A DNA stretch of 64,000 nucleotides from Natronosalvus vescus (GTDB lineage: Archaea; Halobacteriota; Halobacteria; Halobacteriales; Natrialbaceae): positions 3,658,001 through 3,722,000 of the forward strand of contig NZ_CP099546.1 in assembly GCF_023973145.1 (NCBI RefSeq), given 5' to 3'. Position 1 is the first letter of the stretch. Each line of letters begins with the position of its first letter. The translations under genes were made by a program, and so were the position numbers. Below the pieces are notes generated by a model that was not told the origin of the DNA, did not search any database, and saw nothing but the letters and a program-made list of their open reading frames with translations. Of the stretch, positions 7,717 to 16,597 are shown in pieces.

Positions 7717-8763
7717 ATGTTCATGGAAATTAGTCACGAGAAATTAGAGAAGAATATAGTAAAGACATTAATCGGGGCCTTCGTACTTTTACTAATAATT
7801 GCATCACTGGTAAACACAATTATGGCTCCAGGTTGGTTAACTGTGCTAAATCTCTCTATATCTGGTGTGCTAACTATGGCACTTGTTCTTCTATATTACA
7901 ATCAAACAGATTTGCTCGAGAGGGAAATCAATAGAGAGGTTAGACAAGAACATTCGAAGACACTTAGAGAAATTGTAAGAGTCTGGCACGGTGATCCAGA
8001 CATATTAATCGGAGATAATATCCACTACAACTCAAAAATCAATTTTCCAGTAATAAGAGGGGGTAGACCTTTATCTGCAATAATCGACCGATCGGATGAT
8101 ACCGAGGATAAAGACGAATTTCGAGTAGTCCCAAAAGAGCTAGAGAGAAACAGATATTTGGAAGACCTACTGGAAAACCATGCTCCCGATCTAAAGGAGG
8201 CTCGGCAGAATATTAGATCGTTGAAGGAAAAGTTCGAATCTCATAGAAATGCTTTCGATGATGAGTTCAGTGAAATATATGTTGACAAAGACACATATAG
8301 CGTAGAACCAGGTGATGATCTTTCTGAGTGGGTCTTTGAGATGTTAGTGATTGAAGTTAGAAACGATGAGTCGGTAGTAGAAGAAGAATTTGATAGTATT
8401 GTTTGGTCACTAGTGAATAAAGAAGAAAGCCTTTACAGAAATAACAAAATCGGGTTGATTTGCACGTTGGAGAACGAAAAAGTCATTGAACCATATAGAC
8501 TTAAATTCAAAGATGAAGAAGAGTGGGAAGCACAAAATGGCGAAAATATGAATAATTTTAACCGTGTTAAACAAACAGCAATAACTCAATTAGAATCGGT
8601 AGTAGGGTCAAATAGCTTTGATATAATAAAAGATGCTGCAAGTGTATTAGACGAACTTGAGGACGAGATATTTCGTCTGGATGAACTATTATTAGAGTAT
8701 GAAGGGAGACCGGTCTACCCTGGTGAATGTGAATACATAATGTTAGAAGAAAATGGGATCTAA
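7717..8763 (+). CDS. membrane-anchored protein with charged cytoplasmic domain
   Basis: A 348-residue protein. Two hydrophobic helices form an N-terminal hairpin (TLIGAFVLLLIIASLVNTI and LNLSISGVLTMALVLLYY, about residues 16-58), followed by about 290 residues of highly charged, partly helical sequence (LKEARQNIRSLKEKFESHR region is coiled-coil-like). A TTG at 7654 overlapping the previous stop would extend it by 21 residues; the ATG at 7717 is preferred because it directly precedes MEISHEKLEKN and the first helix. No catalytic motif is recognised. AT-rich like its partner. Its role could be superinfection exclusion or defence, by context only. Confidence 0.6.
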   Translation: MFMEISHEKLEKNIVKTLIGAFVLLLIIASLVNTIMAPGWLTVLNLSISGVLTMALVLLYYNQTDLLEREINREVRQEHSKTLREIVRVWHGDPDILIGDNIHYNSKINFPVIRGGRPLSAIIDRSDDTEDKDEFRVVPKELERNRYLEDLLENHAPDLKEARQNIRSLKEKFESHRNAFDDEFSEIYVDKDTYSVEPGDDLSEWVFEMLVIEVRNDESVVEEEFDSIVWSLVNKEESLYRNNKIGLICTLENEKVIEPYRLKFKDEEEWEAQNGENMNNFNRVKQTAITQLESVVGSNSFDIIKDAASVLDELEDEIFRLDELLLEYEGRPVYPGECEYIMLEENGI

Positions 8764-8797
8764 CTCTGTTAGTGAGGATAAGTGTGCTAATCTCGAA

Positions 8798-9520
8798 TCA
8801 GAGCCGGTTGAGAACCCGGAGCCCGGTCTGATACATGAGTTCTCGAGATAGCTTATAGATAGCATTGTACATGTTTGCAATGATTACGGTGAGTGGTACA
8901 GATGGAATCCAAAAGTAAATTAGGTTGTATTGAAGCTCGAAGGTGTTCAATTCGTAAAGCGATTCGCCAATGAAGATCTCGAGTGGTGCTTCTAAAATGT
9001 GATAGAGTACCGGTAAAAAAGCGCTATCAGGAATCAACTCAAGGTAATTTTTTGGAAAATCAGATTGGAAATGCAGGTACTCTAAATGCAAATACATCAG
9101 TACAGGAAAAGCAACGATCATAAAACAAATACCGATAACTGAAATTCGAATGGATCTATAAAGACTATAGTTCACTTTCTCGGCTGGAATTGGCAATTTT
9201 GAGGTATTTGAGCGCTTCTGGTGTGGTGGCATAAAATCTCCCCATAGCTTATCAATCATCGATTTAGCTGAAAGCGCTATGTAGATACTCACTGAGAGAT
9301 AGAACGCAAATCTGATTCCAACGGTGAAGAAAAATAGGTGATAGATCTGCGTATTAATGACACTGGCTTCAGTTGGATACCACCAGATAAAGAGATACGA
9401 GGGTAGGAGATCGAAAAGAACATACAAATAACCAACTGTTACCCCGAACGCAATTGGTCGGGTACAAAGAACCCATAACTTCAACCCATTAAATCTGTTC
9501 ATGCTTGAGGGAGTGGTCAC
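8798..9520 (-). CDS. polytopic membrane protein, convergent with the cargo pair
   Basis: A 240-residue protein with about five hydrophobic helices: near 14-45 (broad), 56-82, 124-146, a weaker one near 165-185, and 205-226. A tyrosine- and proline-rich loop (PIPAEKVNYSLYRSIR) lies in the middle. No known family is recognised. It is AT-rich and lies 4 bases downstream of the zinc-ribbon membrane protein at 9525-10211, forming a two-gene minus-strand unit that converges on the plus-strand pair with 34 bases between stops. Confidence 0.6.
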   Translation of the reverse strand: MTTPSSMNRFNGLKLWVLCTRPIAFGVTVGYLYVLFDLLPSYLFIWWYPTEASVINTQIYHLFFFTVGIRFAFYLSVSIYIALSAKSMIDKLWGDFMPPHQKRSNTSKLPIPAEKVNYSLYRSIRISVIGICFMIVAFPVLMYLHLEYLHFQSDFPKNYLELIPDSAFLPVLYHILEAPLEIFIGESLYELNTFELQYNLIYFWIPSVPLTVIIANMYNAIYKLSRELMYQTGLRVLNRL

Positions 9521-9524
9521 GTCC

Positions 9525-10211
9525 TTAGTTTTTGGTGAATACTGCCATAAGAGTATAAACGAAAGAGATGGCCATGATTACAACAGGTAATATCAAAGCC
9601 CATCCGACTCCAAAACCAGGTTCAACAGCTTCAATTGGTGCATAAGTGCCATCAGGCATCTCAATCGGTTGAGCCTCTCGAAAGATGTGTCGAGAAGCTT
9701 CAGCTTCAGCTTGAGCAAGGGCATAAATGTGCCAAACAGGCCCAATTAAAAGAAATAATCCAGTCATGAAGGTTCCAAGAGCAGCAGTACTGTCCCATTC
9801 TTTAATCCATGTAAAGACCAGTAAGAATGTCGCGGTAGCCAGAGTAATTAGACCTCCGGTTGTTTGATACCCTGCATAATCGCTTTCCGGGGTCACATCA
9901 CCAGCCCCAAATGAATCGGCAAGGTTATTCACGAGATCGCCACCTTGAATATTGATCCAAGGTGCAAAAACGAGGGCAACCAAGGCTAAGCCACAGAGGA
10001 CAATAGCAGTTTCAGCTAAAGAGGTATGCGGCTTGAGAATAGACCATCCCTTAGACGAATTACGCAGTTGTTGTACGGTGCCGATTTTTTGAGGATGTTG
10101 ATCTTGATTCTTCTCACTTGAAGTTGAGTGATCTGAAAAATCAGTTCCGCATTCTCTACAGAACCGATCTTTATTAGAACACCTTTCCCCACATGAAGGA
10201 CAATATTTCAT
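9525..10211 (-). CDS. zinc-ribbon protein with four membrane helices
   Basis: A 228-residue protein. Residues 4-22 form a classic zinc ribbon (CPSCGERCSNKDRFCRECG). A polar linker follows (to about 65), then four membrane helices near 68-90, 118-137, 145-168 and 202-225. Proteins with an N-terminal zinc ribbon and a C-terminal membrane bundle are widespread in archaea and their roles are mostly unknown. It is the first gene of a minus-strand pair. The helices include GDLVNNLADSFGAGDVTPESDYAGYQTTGG as an outside loop. Confidence 0.7.
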   Translation of the reverse strand: MKYCPSCGERCSNKDRFCRECGTDFSDHSTSSEKNQDQHPQKIGTVQQLRNSSKGWSILKPHTSLAETAIVLCGLALVALVFAPWINIQGGDLVNNLADSFGAGDVTPESDYAGYQTTGGLITLATATFLLVFTWIKEWDSTAALGTFMTGLFLLIGPVWHIYALAQAEAEASRHIFREAQPIEMPDGTYAPIEAVEPGFGVGWALILPVVIMAISFVYTLMAVFTKN

Positions 10212-10442
10212 CTATTACAGCAGAATAGAGATTCATATTTAATTATGTTTTCGGCTTGAGTAAATGCGTATGAAGCGGCCTCAGACCCCCACGAGGAGGG
10301 ACTTCGGCCGCAATTCGGCCTTTGGTTCCGATAAGGCCGGTCACCGACAAAAGTGAGTTGGTCGGTGGGTGGGTGTCCCAAGTCGGGGGCGTGACGATCG
10401 GCCTCGAGGGATCGCGAGAAGAACCAGAGGTGACCCTCCGAA
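10212..10442. other. hairpin-rich intergenic region of the provirus
   Basis: No convincing gene. The DNA carries a strong inverted repeat CACCGAC...GTCGGTG (10342-10367) and short palindromic pieces CGGCCGCAATTCGGCC (about 10307-10322) and GGCC...GGCC (about 10318-10339). It follows the ATPase stop, so it may terminate the long leftward operon. An HUH-Rep element also needs a nicking origin, and this structured gap is one candidate place for it. Confidence 0.4.
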
Positions 10443-11432
10443 TTAGGAGTCGACCGGGCCTGACTCCTGGAGGAGTTCCAGCAGTTTGCGCCAGGACAAA
10501 TCTTCTGCGAACAGCCCAGCTCGCAAATTCCAATCCCACGGTGCAGCGTCATCCGGGTCGTACCCCTCGTACTTCTCGAGGTTCTGTACCGGGTCAGGAA
10601 ACACCGGATCGGACGGAGAATCGGATTCGGCAGGCCAGTTCATGAAGAATGTCGCGACGGCTTTCTGCTCTTTGTGGAACGCAAGGGTGGTGAGCCGTTT
10701 CGCCTCTGGATGGAGGTCTTTCCCGCTGTGGGTGATTAGTCCGCAGAACTCGACACCGAGTTTCGCCATCCGTTTGGCAAGTGGCGTCCACTGATTTGGT
10801 ACCTCGTAGTTGTAGGTTCGTGCATCGAAGTGCGTCGACGCCTCGTCGATGACAACCGCTTTCGGCGTTTGACGATGCTCGAGCAGCGCGACCGTGAGGT
10901 CATGGGCTGACGTGACGACGAGATCAGTCCGGTGCCAGGTTCGAGAGTTCGAGATGACCAGGAGGTCATCGTACACCCGACCAGCTACGTCGTCGACGAT
11001 GTAGAACATTAGATTGGATTTGCCGGTGTTGGGGTTGCCAGCGCCGGAGCAGAAACACGGCGCCCCGTCGTTCTCAATTTGATTTGCGAGCTCGAGAGAG
11101 ACAGTAATCGACGAGCCATCGAACTCGGTTTCAGTCACCCCGACGAGATGAGAGGCGAGGCCGTACCGTTGCTCCTGAACCGCAGTCCAGGCGGCATCGG
11201 TTCGAACGTTCGAATGGACGATCGATCCTAATTGCGTTTCCTCAAATCGAGATTCGGGACGATCGTCCTCGTCGACGAGATCGTCGAGGAAGTTGAGCGA
11301 AGCACGATCAACTGGATCAATCGCATATCCAGCATGGGGTTTGATTCCATCGCCGCCCTGGAGGTCGCCGTCGAGGGCGATCTGTTCCCGGAGCTTCGCG
11401 AGTGTCAACAGGTTCTCGTCAGTATCGGTCAT
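10443..11432 (-). CDS. VP8-like viral ATPase
   Basis: A 329-residue P-loop NTPase, last gene of the structural operon. Walker A is GAGNPNTGKSN (about residues 134-144) and Walker B is KAVVIDEAS (about 189-197), with aromatic residues after it. Pleolipoviruses carry one such ATPase at the end of the structural cluster; its exact role in assembly or DNA handling is not established. The start is set at MTDTDENLLTLAKL because the ATG overlaps the preceding stop as ATGA; an upstream extension belongs to the small zinc gene's region in another frame. No frameshift is visible. Confidence 0.85.
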   Translation of the reverse strand: MTDTDENLLTLAKLREQIALDGDLQGGDGIKPHAGYAIDPVDRASLNFLDDLVDEDDRPESRFEETQLGSIVHSNVRTDAAWTAVQEQRYGLASHLVGVTETEFDGSSITVSLELANQIENDGAPCFCSGAGNPNTGKSNLMFYIVDDVAGRVYDDLLVISNSRTWHRTDLVVTSAHDLTVALLEHRQTPKAVVIDEASTHFDARTYNYEVPNQWTPLAKRMAKLGVEFCGLITHSGKDLHPEAKRLTTLAFHKEQKAVATFFMNWPAESDSPSDPVFPDPVQNLEKYEGYDPDDAAPWDWNLRAGLFAEDLSWRKLLELLQESGPVDS

Positions 11433-11551
11433 GCGTATTCCTCCGGCGTTACCGACTTCGAACCGCAGACTGCACAGGCCACAGGGACAGTGTATAACTC
11501 GTACCATCGGCGTTCACAGGTATCACACCGGTAGTACGTGCGTTCAGTCAT
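11429..11551 (-). CDS. 40-residue zinc-ribbon protein in the structural operon
   Basis: A tiny gene with paired CDTC (residues 9-12) and CAVC (26-29) motifs, rubredoxin-like spacing for one zinc. It overlaps both neighbours: its ATG lies inside the end of the upstream membrane gene, and its stop overlaps the ATPase start as ATGA. That packing supports a real, translationally coupled gene. Role unknown. Confidence 0.7.
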   Translation of the reverse strand: MTERTYYRCDTCERRWYELYTVPVACAVCGSKSVTPEEYA

Positions 11552-12323
11552 CGGCTGGCCTCGGGAGCTTTTCTTCGGGTTGGTCGTCGTCATTCATCCC
11601 GAGATCGAGATCGTCCAGGTCGGCGTCGAGATCGTCGGCTTCCTCGAGGTTGTCAACTGTGTCGAGTAACCCGAACTGGTCGAGAGCGTCGTTTACTGCG
11701 TTGTCGACGCCCTCGCCTTCGTCGGGCAACGTACCCTTCTCGAACGTGTTGACAACGCTACGAGTGGCGTCCTTCGTCGCCCGGTAGACGATCGACCACA
11801 GGTTCGATTCGATTGCGAACAGCTTTCGGCTGTCCTCCTCGAGCATCCCGCGACACTCCTCGACAGCCGAGAGTGCAGCCAGCAACTCGCGGTCTGTCAG
11901 GGTGCCGCGCCAGCAGCCTTCGACTGTCATCTCCTCGAGGTCGAGGTTCTTCCCAGCGTACAACATCGGTGCCCACTGGTCGAGTTTCCCGTCGACGACC
12001 TCGAGGTCGCGCCAGTCAGCGAGTGGGATACTTGCGATCCCGCCGTCTTCCTCCTGGGCGGCTACGTCGACGAGCAACACGAACTGTGGGTCGCCGCGTT
12101 GGTTTTGCACCCAGTCTCCGACGTAGGAGCCAGGGAGCAAGAACGCAGCGAACGCGAGGCCAGCGATTTTTGCCTCACGGCTCACGTCAGGGAGCAAATC
12201 GAGCCACATCAGTCCGGCAGCGGCGAATAGCCCGAGGGCGAGAATTTTACCGGAGTTGCGAAGCAGCAGCGCAATCCACGGGTGGCGCTCAGACGGTGGT
12301 TTGACGTTGTTCAGTTCTGTCAT
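11544..12323 (-). CDS. conserved pleolipovirus membrane-associated protein
   Basis: A 259-residue protein. Two hydrophobic helices lie near residues 29-48 and 53-73, the second ending GSYVGDWVQNQRGDPQ. A soluble domain follows (about 75-215) and ends in a very acidic tail (DDLDADLDDLDLGMNDDD). A protein of this size and layout sits between the spike and the ATPase in pleolipoviruses and is one of the conserved but functionally unassigned core proteins. It overlaps the upstream gene by 4 bases and the downstream zinc gene by 8. Confidence 0.75.
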   Translation of the reverse strand: MTELNNVKPPSERHPWIALLLRNSGKILALGLFAAAGLMWLDLLPDVSREAKIAGLAFAAFLLPGSYVGDWVQNQRGDPQFVLLVDVAAQEEDGGIASIPLADWRDLEVVDGKLDQWAPMLYAGKNLDLEEMTVEGCWRGTLTDRELLAALSAVEECRGMLEEDSRKLFAIESNLWSIVYRATKDATRSVVNTFEKGTLPDEGEGVDNAVNDALDQFGLLDTVDNLEEADDLDADLDDLDLGMNDDDQPEEKLPRPADD

Positions 12324-12502
12324 GGTTTAAGTTTACCCTCCATCGCAGTCAGTTGGATAGCAATATCTCCGAGCAGCATAGAGACCACTGACAAGTAGCC
12401 AAAATAGGTCGCTTCTGGCGATAGTACGCCAACGTGCCAAAGAAAGAATATTCCCACCGGGAACGACAGCGTAAAGGCTAGCTTTTCTCTCCGGTACCTC
12501 AT
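12320..12502 (-). CDS. small membrane protein of the structural operon
   Basis: A 60-residue protein with two hydrophobic helices (about 9-27 and 33-53). The start at 12502 (MRYRREKLAF) is chosen because its ATG overlaps the preceding stop as ATGA; an ATG 9 bases upstream is also in frame. The stop overlaps the following gene's start by 4 bases. Likely a minor envelope protein. Confidence 0.65.
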   Translation of the reverse strand: MRYRREKLAFTLSFPVGIFFLWHVGVLSPEATYFGYLSVVSMLLGDIAIQLTAMEGKLKP

Positions 12503-13107
12503 CGCAACCACTCCGGTTTCATTCCAGCGCCGAATTGTCTCTCGAGTTCCTTTTTGATCGTCATGAACGCAATTGCGCCAGCCGCGCCGATCGCGGATAA
12601 ACGCGAATCGCTAGCCGTCCAGGGGCCGCCGATCAGCACGTCATTACTCGGGTCGAGAATGACGGCACTGATGCCCTCCATGCTGTCGAACGTCATGGCG
12701 ACTACGGTGTCCTCGTTGTCGATCGTCCGGGTACGCTCGTTACCGCCTTCGATCTCGAGCGAGACGCCCTGTACACTCTGTGTCGTCGCCTCGTCGGTGT
12801 CGATCACCGGGAGGAACAGGACGGTCGTGTCCTCATCAGCACCCACCGTCACGGTGTGTGTGTCGCCATCGTGTTCCCACTCAGTGATGTAGGCGTTGTT
12901 GTCGATGTACAGGCGGCGTTCTCCGTCGAGGTCGTCCGGCTCGAGTTCTTCATCGTCGGCAAGCTCGAGCAGGTCATCGTCGAGATCGTCGTCGGTCGCC
13001 GTTGAGTTGTTGGCCTCCTGGGCGGCAGCGATCGGCGCGGCGATCGGTGCGATCAGTGTGGCAGAAGCTACCAGGAGTAGCACGCAAAAAATAGTTTTTC
13101 GGGGCAT
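12499..13107 (-). CDS. secreted, C-terminally anchored envelope protein
   Basis: A 202-residue protein with an N-terminal signal peptide (about 1-29, ending AAAQEANN), an acidic spacer (DDDLDDDLLELADDEELEPDD), a beta-rich domain, and a hydrophobic helix near 168-184 followed by a basic tail (KKELERQFGAGMKPEWLR). The orientation predicts an external domain with a small cytoplasmic end. It follows the spike gene by 2 bases, so it may be a spike partner. Confidence 0.7.
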   Translation of the reverse strand: MPRKTIFCVLLLVASATLIAPIAAPIAAAQEANNSTATDDDLDDDLLELADDEELEPDDLDGERRLYIDNNAYITEWEHDGDTHTVTVGADEDTTVLFLPVIDTDEATTQSVQGVSLEIEGGNERTRTIDNEDTVVAMTFDSMEGISAVILDPSNDVLIGGPWTASDSRLSAIGAAGAIAFMTIKKELERQFGAGMKPEWLR

Positions 13108-13109
13108 GG

Positions 13110-16028
13110 TTAGCGTCGTGAGTCGTCGCCGCCGAGGGCGGCAAGCGCCACGGCAGCGAGCGCCAGCACCCCGGCGAAAGCGCGGTTACTCATTCCTGCG
13201 AGGAAGCCGCCACCGTCGCCGTCGTCGTCGGCGGTGTCGTCTTCATCAGTGGCATCCTCATCCTCGAGATTTTCGACCATATCTTCAACTCGTTGCATCC
13301 ATTCAACGAACTCGGTGGAATCGAACGTGTCGTAGTCAGGTTCCGTCCAGTCAGGTTCTATGACTACAACGTCGCTTCCCTCGTCTTCACCTACGGTCGC
13401 GTCGGTTTCGTCATAGAACTCGAGAATCTGCAAGACGTGGCGAGTGTACTTGATGTCGGAGACATCGTCAAACTCGTCCATCTCGTCGATTATCGTATCG
13501 ATGTCACCAGGTGTTCCATTGAGGTCGATGATGTCATCGAGAGTGTCGTCGTCGACGTGTGTGATGTTGGCTCCGCCAGCATCCCACATTTCGTCGATCT
13601 CGAGTACTCCGTACCAGAGATCAACTTGTCCCTGCCCCTCTCGGATTACCTCGTCTTCGTCGTCGGTAATCGTCTCATCGAACATGATGGCTCGAGCAGC
13701 ACTGCCGTCGAGAGTTTGCGAGGTGTTCCAAGTTCCGACCCACTGCTCCCATTCATTGTCGCATTCAGCTACGTGGAGAGTGTCGCCGGTTTCAGCGTCC
13801 AAATATTGGATTTCGCCGTTGTCAGTAACTGCGTAAACTAACGTGCCGCAAGGCGAAACCGTCACGTCCTGTGGTTGATCGGGGACGCTCGCCACCCATT
13901 CCTCTTCGAGATCAGGGAGCGAGAGTCGAACGACACGGTCATTCTCAACGCCAGCATACATGGCGCGGTCGCGGTGGTTGTCGAAGGTGTAGACATCACG
14001 CTCGGTGTACTCTGTTTCAGAGTATGCCTGTTCTTCCGTATCTACAGCCCTGATCTGGGCGTGGTCTATGGCGTAGAGAGCACCGAGGTCTGTTCCATCA
14101 TCGACGAGCAAGGTGCCCTGACCAGAATTGTTGTTATCACTGGTATCGAATTGCCATAGTTGGGTGCCATCGGAGGCGTCGAGTGCCCTAACCGTGTTGT
14201 GAGCAACGAAGAACAACGTTGTTTCATCAGGAGACAGTTCGAGGCCACTGATGCTCGAATACGTTTCCGAGACGTTGGTTTGGTGCCACTCAGTCTGGTG
14301 ATCCTCGAGGTCGATTGCGTATAGGTCACGATCGGTCGTGACGACAGCGTACAGTATTTGACCATCAGAGGCAAGTCCAGTTACGTTGCGGGAAGTAGAA
14401 TCGTCGTTCATTACCTCGTGTTCGCCCGTTACAGGGTCTAACGAGACGATTTCACCCTGATCGTTACCGATGTAGAGCAATCGACGCTCTTCGTCCCACA
14501 GGAAGCTACAGGCCTTCGCAACACCAGTGTTCTCCCAAAGCAGGTCACCTTTTTGGTCGAACGCCTGTGTTCGGCCATCGCCACCAGTGAATACAGGCGT
14601 TCCAACAGCGTACTTTCCGCCAGCCTGCATTCCGTTGGTCGTGCTATCTCCGAATACAACCCCCGAGTATTGTTGATCTTCAACAAACTCGTTTGGGTAG
14701 ACGTGACGGTCATCGAGATCGGGGTCGGTGTCAACAACAGTGTCAATAGCACCGTTCCAGGTTACAGCCATTCCGCGGACTTCAGTTAGGTCGGTGCGCT
14801 CGAAACCGAACTGCTGCATCCACGAGATGCGGAAGCGTTCGCTTTCCACATCATCTGTACCAGCGAGAAAGCGAGCCATGCCTTCGGGTGAACGTACCTG
14901 TTCAGGTGTGATGTTTCCAGCGTCAAGCTCGGCTTTGATGTCCTCGACGAACGAGTATTCGTACCACGCCACTACATCGTCAGAAAGATCTTTCAGTTCT
15001 TGGTGTTGTCCGAGCCATTCAGGGCCGTCAAAGACGACCTGAGACGGGAGCGTATCGTCACCGTCAGAGACGGTCGTACAAGCAAACCGGAGGTTTGTCG
15101 TGTACGTACCGTTCTCGAGGTCGAACGTCACTTCGTCGCCGTCCCAGGAGTCGATCACATCTTGGGTGATCGGAGACTCATCAAGAACCGTTTCCTCATC
15201 GTCAGCACGGAATTGAAGAACGGGCGTGATGAAGTCGCCATCGCCCTCTTGGCCGTCGAGGTGATCGATGTACTTGAATGCGTCTTCGATTAGGACAGTC
15301 CCATCATGTAAGGTGAGTGTTTCATGTTCCCGCGAATCGGTGATTATGCACTGTACAAACTCGCCTTCATCGTCCTCGGCATAGGCCGTGAACTCGAAGG
15401 TAGGGTCAGTATTCTGCCCCGCTCCTGCAAGGTAGGAGAGTTGTGCGAGTGCCTTGTTACCGGCGTGGAAATGATTGAACTCAGGAAGTTCGTAATACTG
15501 GCGGATTCGTTGGTGTGCGGTATCGTGCATGGTGTTAGCACCCTCACCATCTTCCCACGCCAAGGCCATGCCGTGACGTGCTTCGAGGGACGCGATCGAG
15601 CGCGAATCCTCCATGCGATTTCCGAAGTTGATGAAGTGGTTATTTAACCACGTTATTTCGTTGTTTGCTTGATGCCACAAGCTGATGCGTTCAGCAGTCG
15701 GATCGGTGTTGAACGTTTCGCGCCAGACGTTCGGGGCGGTTGCCCCCATGTAGATAGCCGCACCGATCGGCGTCGAAGTCAGGTAGACATCTTTTGCCGA
15801 AGTGGGAATTGATTCCCTCAGTGTGTCGAATACGCCGTATTCATCATCGTCATCAGCCATCACCGTGTTCGAGGCTGCGATCGTCGCGGTGGCAGCAGCC
15901 ATCGCTTGCATCGCTTGCCGTCGAGTGAGCGTGCAGCCGTGTTCGTACTCGTGTGCAGCTTCGGCAGCAAAGCGGTCGGCGTGATCAGCGCCAATCTGCG
16001 TTTCAGCCTCCAGAGTCGTTGCAGACAT
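13110..16028 (-). CDS. viral spike/envelope protein with beta-propeller
   Basis: A 972-residue surface protein. Residues 33-58 hold a TRRQAM motif and a hydrophobic stretch, a Tat-like signal. About 60-460 form the envelope N-domain with features shared by large pleolipovirus-type spikes (IGAAIYMGATAPNVWRETF). From about 470 to 760 there are repeated blades of the PQQ/WD40 type, with recurring patterns such as LLYIGNDQGEIVSLDPVTGE and TVRALDASDGTQLWQFD. An acidic stalk (850-940) precedes a C-terminal membrane anchor (about 947-966) and a short tail. It probably mediates receptor binding and membrane fusion. It is far larger than the roughly 500-residue spikes of most pleolipoviruses. Confidence 0.85.
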   Translation of the reverse strand: MSATTLEAETQIGADHADRFAAEAAHEYEHGCTLTRRQAMQAMAAATATIAASNTVMADDDDEYGVFDTLRESIPTSAKDVYLTSTPIGAAIYMGATAPNVWRETFNTDPTAERISLWHQANNEITWLNNHFINFGNRMEDSRSIASLEARHGMALAWEDGEGANTMHDTAHQRIRQYYELPEFNHFHAGNKALAQLSYLAGAGQNTDPTFEFTAYAEDDEGEFVQCIITDSREHETLTLHDGTVLIEDAFKYIDHLDGQEGDGDFITPVLQFRADDEETVLDESPITQDVIDSWDGDEVTFDLENGTYTTNLRFACTTVSDGDDTLPSQVVFDGPEWLGQHQELKDLSDDVVAWYEYSFVEDIKAELDAGNITPEQVRSPEGMARFLAGTDDVESERFRISWMQQFGFERTDLTEVRGMAVTWNGAIDTVVDTDPDLDDRHVYPNEFVEDQQYSGVVFGDSTTNGMQAGGKYAVGTPVFTGGDGRTQAFDQKGDLLWENTGVAKACSFLWDEERRLLYIGNDQGEIVSLDPVTGEHEVMNDDSTSRNVTGLASDGQILYAVVTTDRDLYAIDLEDHQTEWHQTNVSETYSSISGLELSPDETTLFFVAHNTVRALDASDGTQLWQFDTSDNNNSGQGTLLVDDGTDLGALYAIDHAQIRAVDTEEQAYSETEYTERDVYTFDNHRDRAMYAGVENDRVVRLSLPDLEEEWVASVPDQPQDVTVSPCGTLVYAVTDNGEIQYLDAETGDTLHVAECDNEWEQWVGTWNTSQTLDGSAARAIMFDETITDDEDEVIREGQGQVDLWYGVLEIDEMWDAGGANITHVDDDTLDDIIDLNGTPGDIDTIIDEMDEFDDVSDIKYTRHVLQILEFYDETDATVGEDEGSDVVVIEPDWTEPDYDTFDSTEFVEWMQRVEDMVENLEDEDATDEDDTADDDGDGGGFLAGMSNRAFAGVLALAAVALAALGGDDSRR

Positions 16029-16030
16029 AG

Positions 16031-16597
16031 TTACTGCCCCCCGTTACCGTTGCCGTTACCGTCGCGAGTGAGCAGATACGCGCCACCGATGAGTGCGAGC
16101 ACGATCACTCCGTTTCTCTGCGTGTCCGAGGCGAAGATCGCGCCACCATCAGCGTCACCAGTGTTCAGCGTGATGTGTGCGTCCTCGAGGTGCTCGTCGT
16201 CGCCTTCGACGATGATGCGGTATTCCGTGTCGAGTTCGAGAGCTTCATGCGAAGAATCGAACTCGCTTAGTGTGACGTTGCCCGGATCAGCGTCTTCGGC
16301 GCGTTCAAGCACCGCTTCGTCCGAACCGTCGCCCTCATACTCCGTAGCGTTGTAGAAGTAGATGGTTGCGTGTTCGGTATCGTTCGCCTCGTCGAACCAG
16401 TGTAGTTCGACCTCGATCGTGTCGTTATCGTCAGTGAGTTCGGCGGTGTCGTTTGCGAACTCAGCCGTTGCAGCCGCGCCGGTCATCGAGATCGCCGCGA
16501 CCAGCACTATCGTAAGTGCAGCCGCGCCGAGGATGTACCCGACAACGGCGAATTTGTACTCCTTTCGTCCGTTGAATAGTTGTCGTGGTTTGCTCAT
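16031..16597 (-). CDS. membrane protein directly upstream of the spike
   Basis: A 188-residue protein with a basic start (MSKPRQLFNGRKEYK), a membrane helix at about 17-40, an acidic, Asn/Thr-rich external domain with several N-x-S/T sequons, and a second helix near 161-177 ahead of a GNGNGNGG tail. The ATG at 16597 overlaps the stop of the preceding small gene as ATGA and is preferred over the ATG at 16615. It ends 2 bases before the spike gene, which suggests that the two are made together. Confidence 0.75.
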   Translation of the reverse strand: MSKPRQLFNGRKEYKFAVVGYILGAAALTIVLVAAISMTGAAATAEFANDTAELTDDNDTIEVELHWFDEANDTEHATIYFYNATEYEGDGSDEAVLERAEDADPGNVTLSEFDSSHEALELDTEYRIIVEGDDEHLEDAHITLNTGDADGGAIFASDTQRNGVIVLALIGGAYLLTRDGNGNGNGGQ

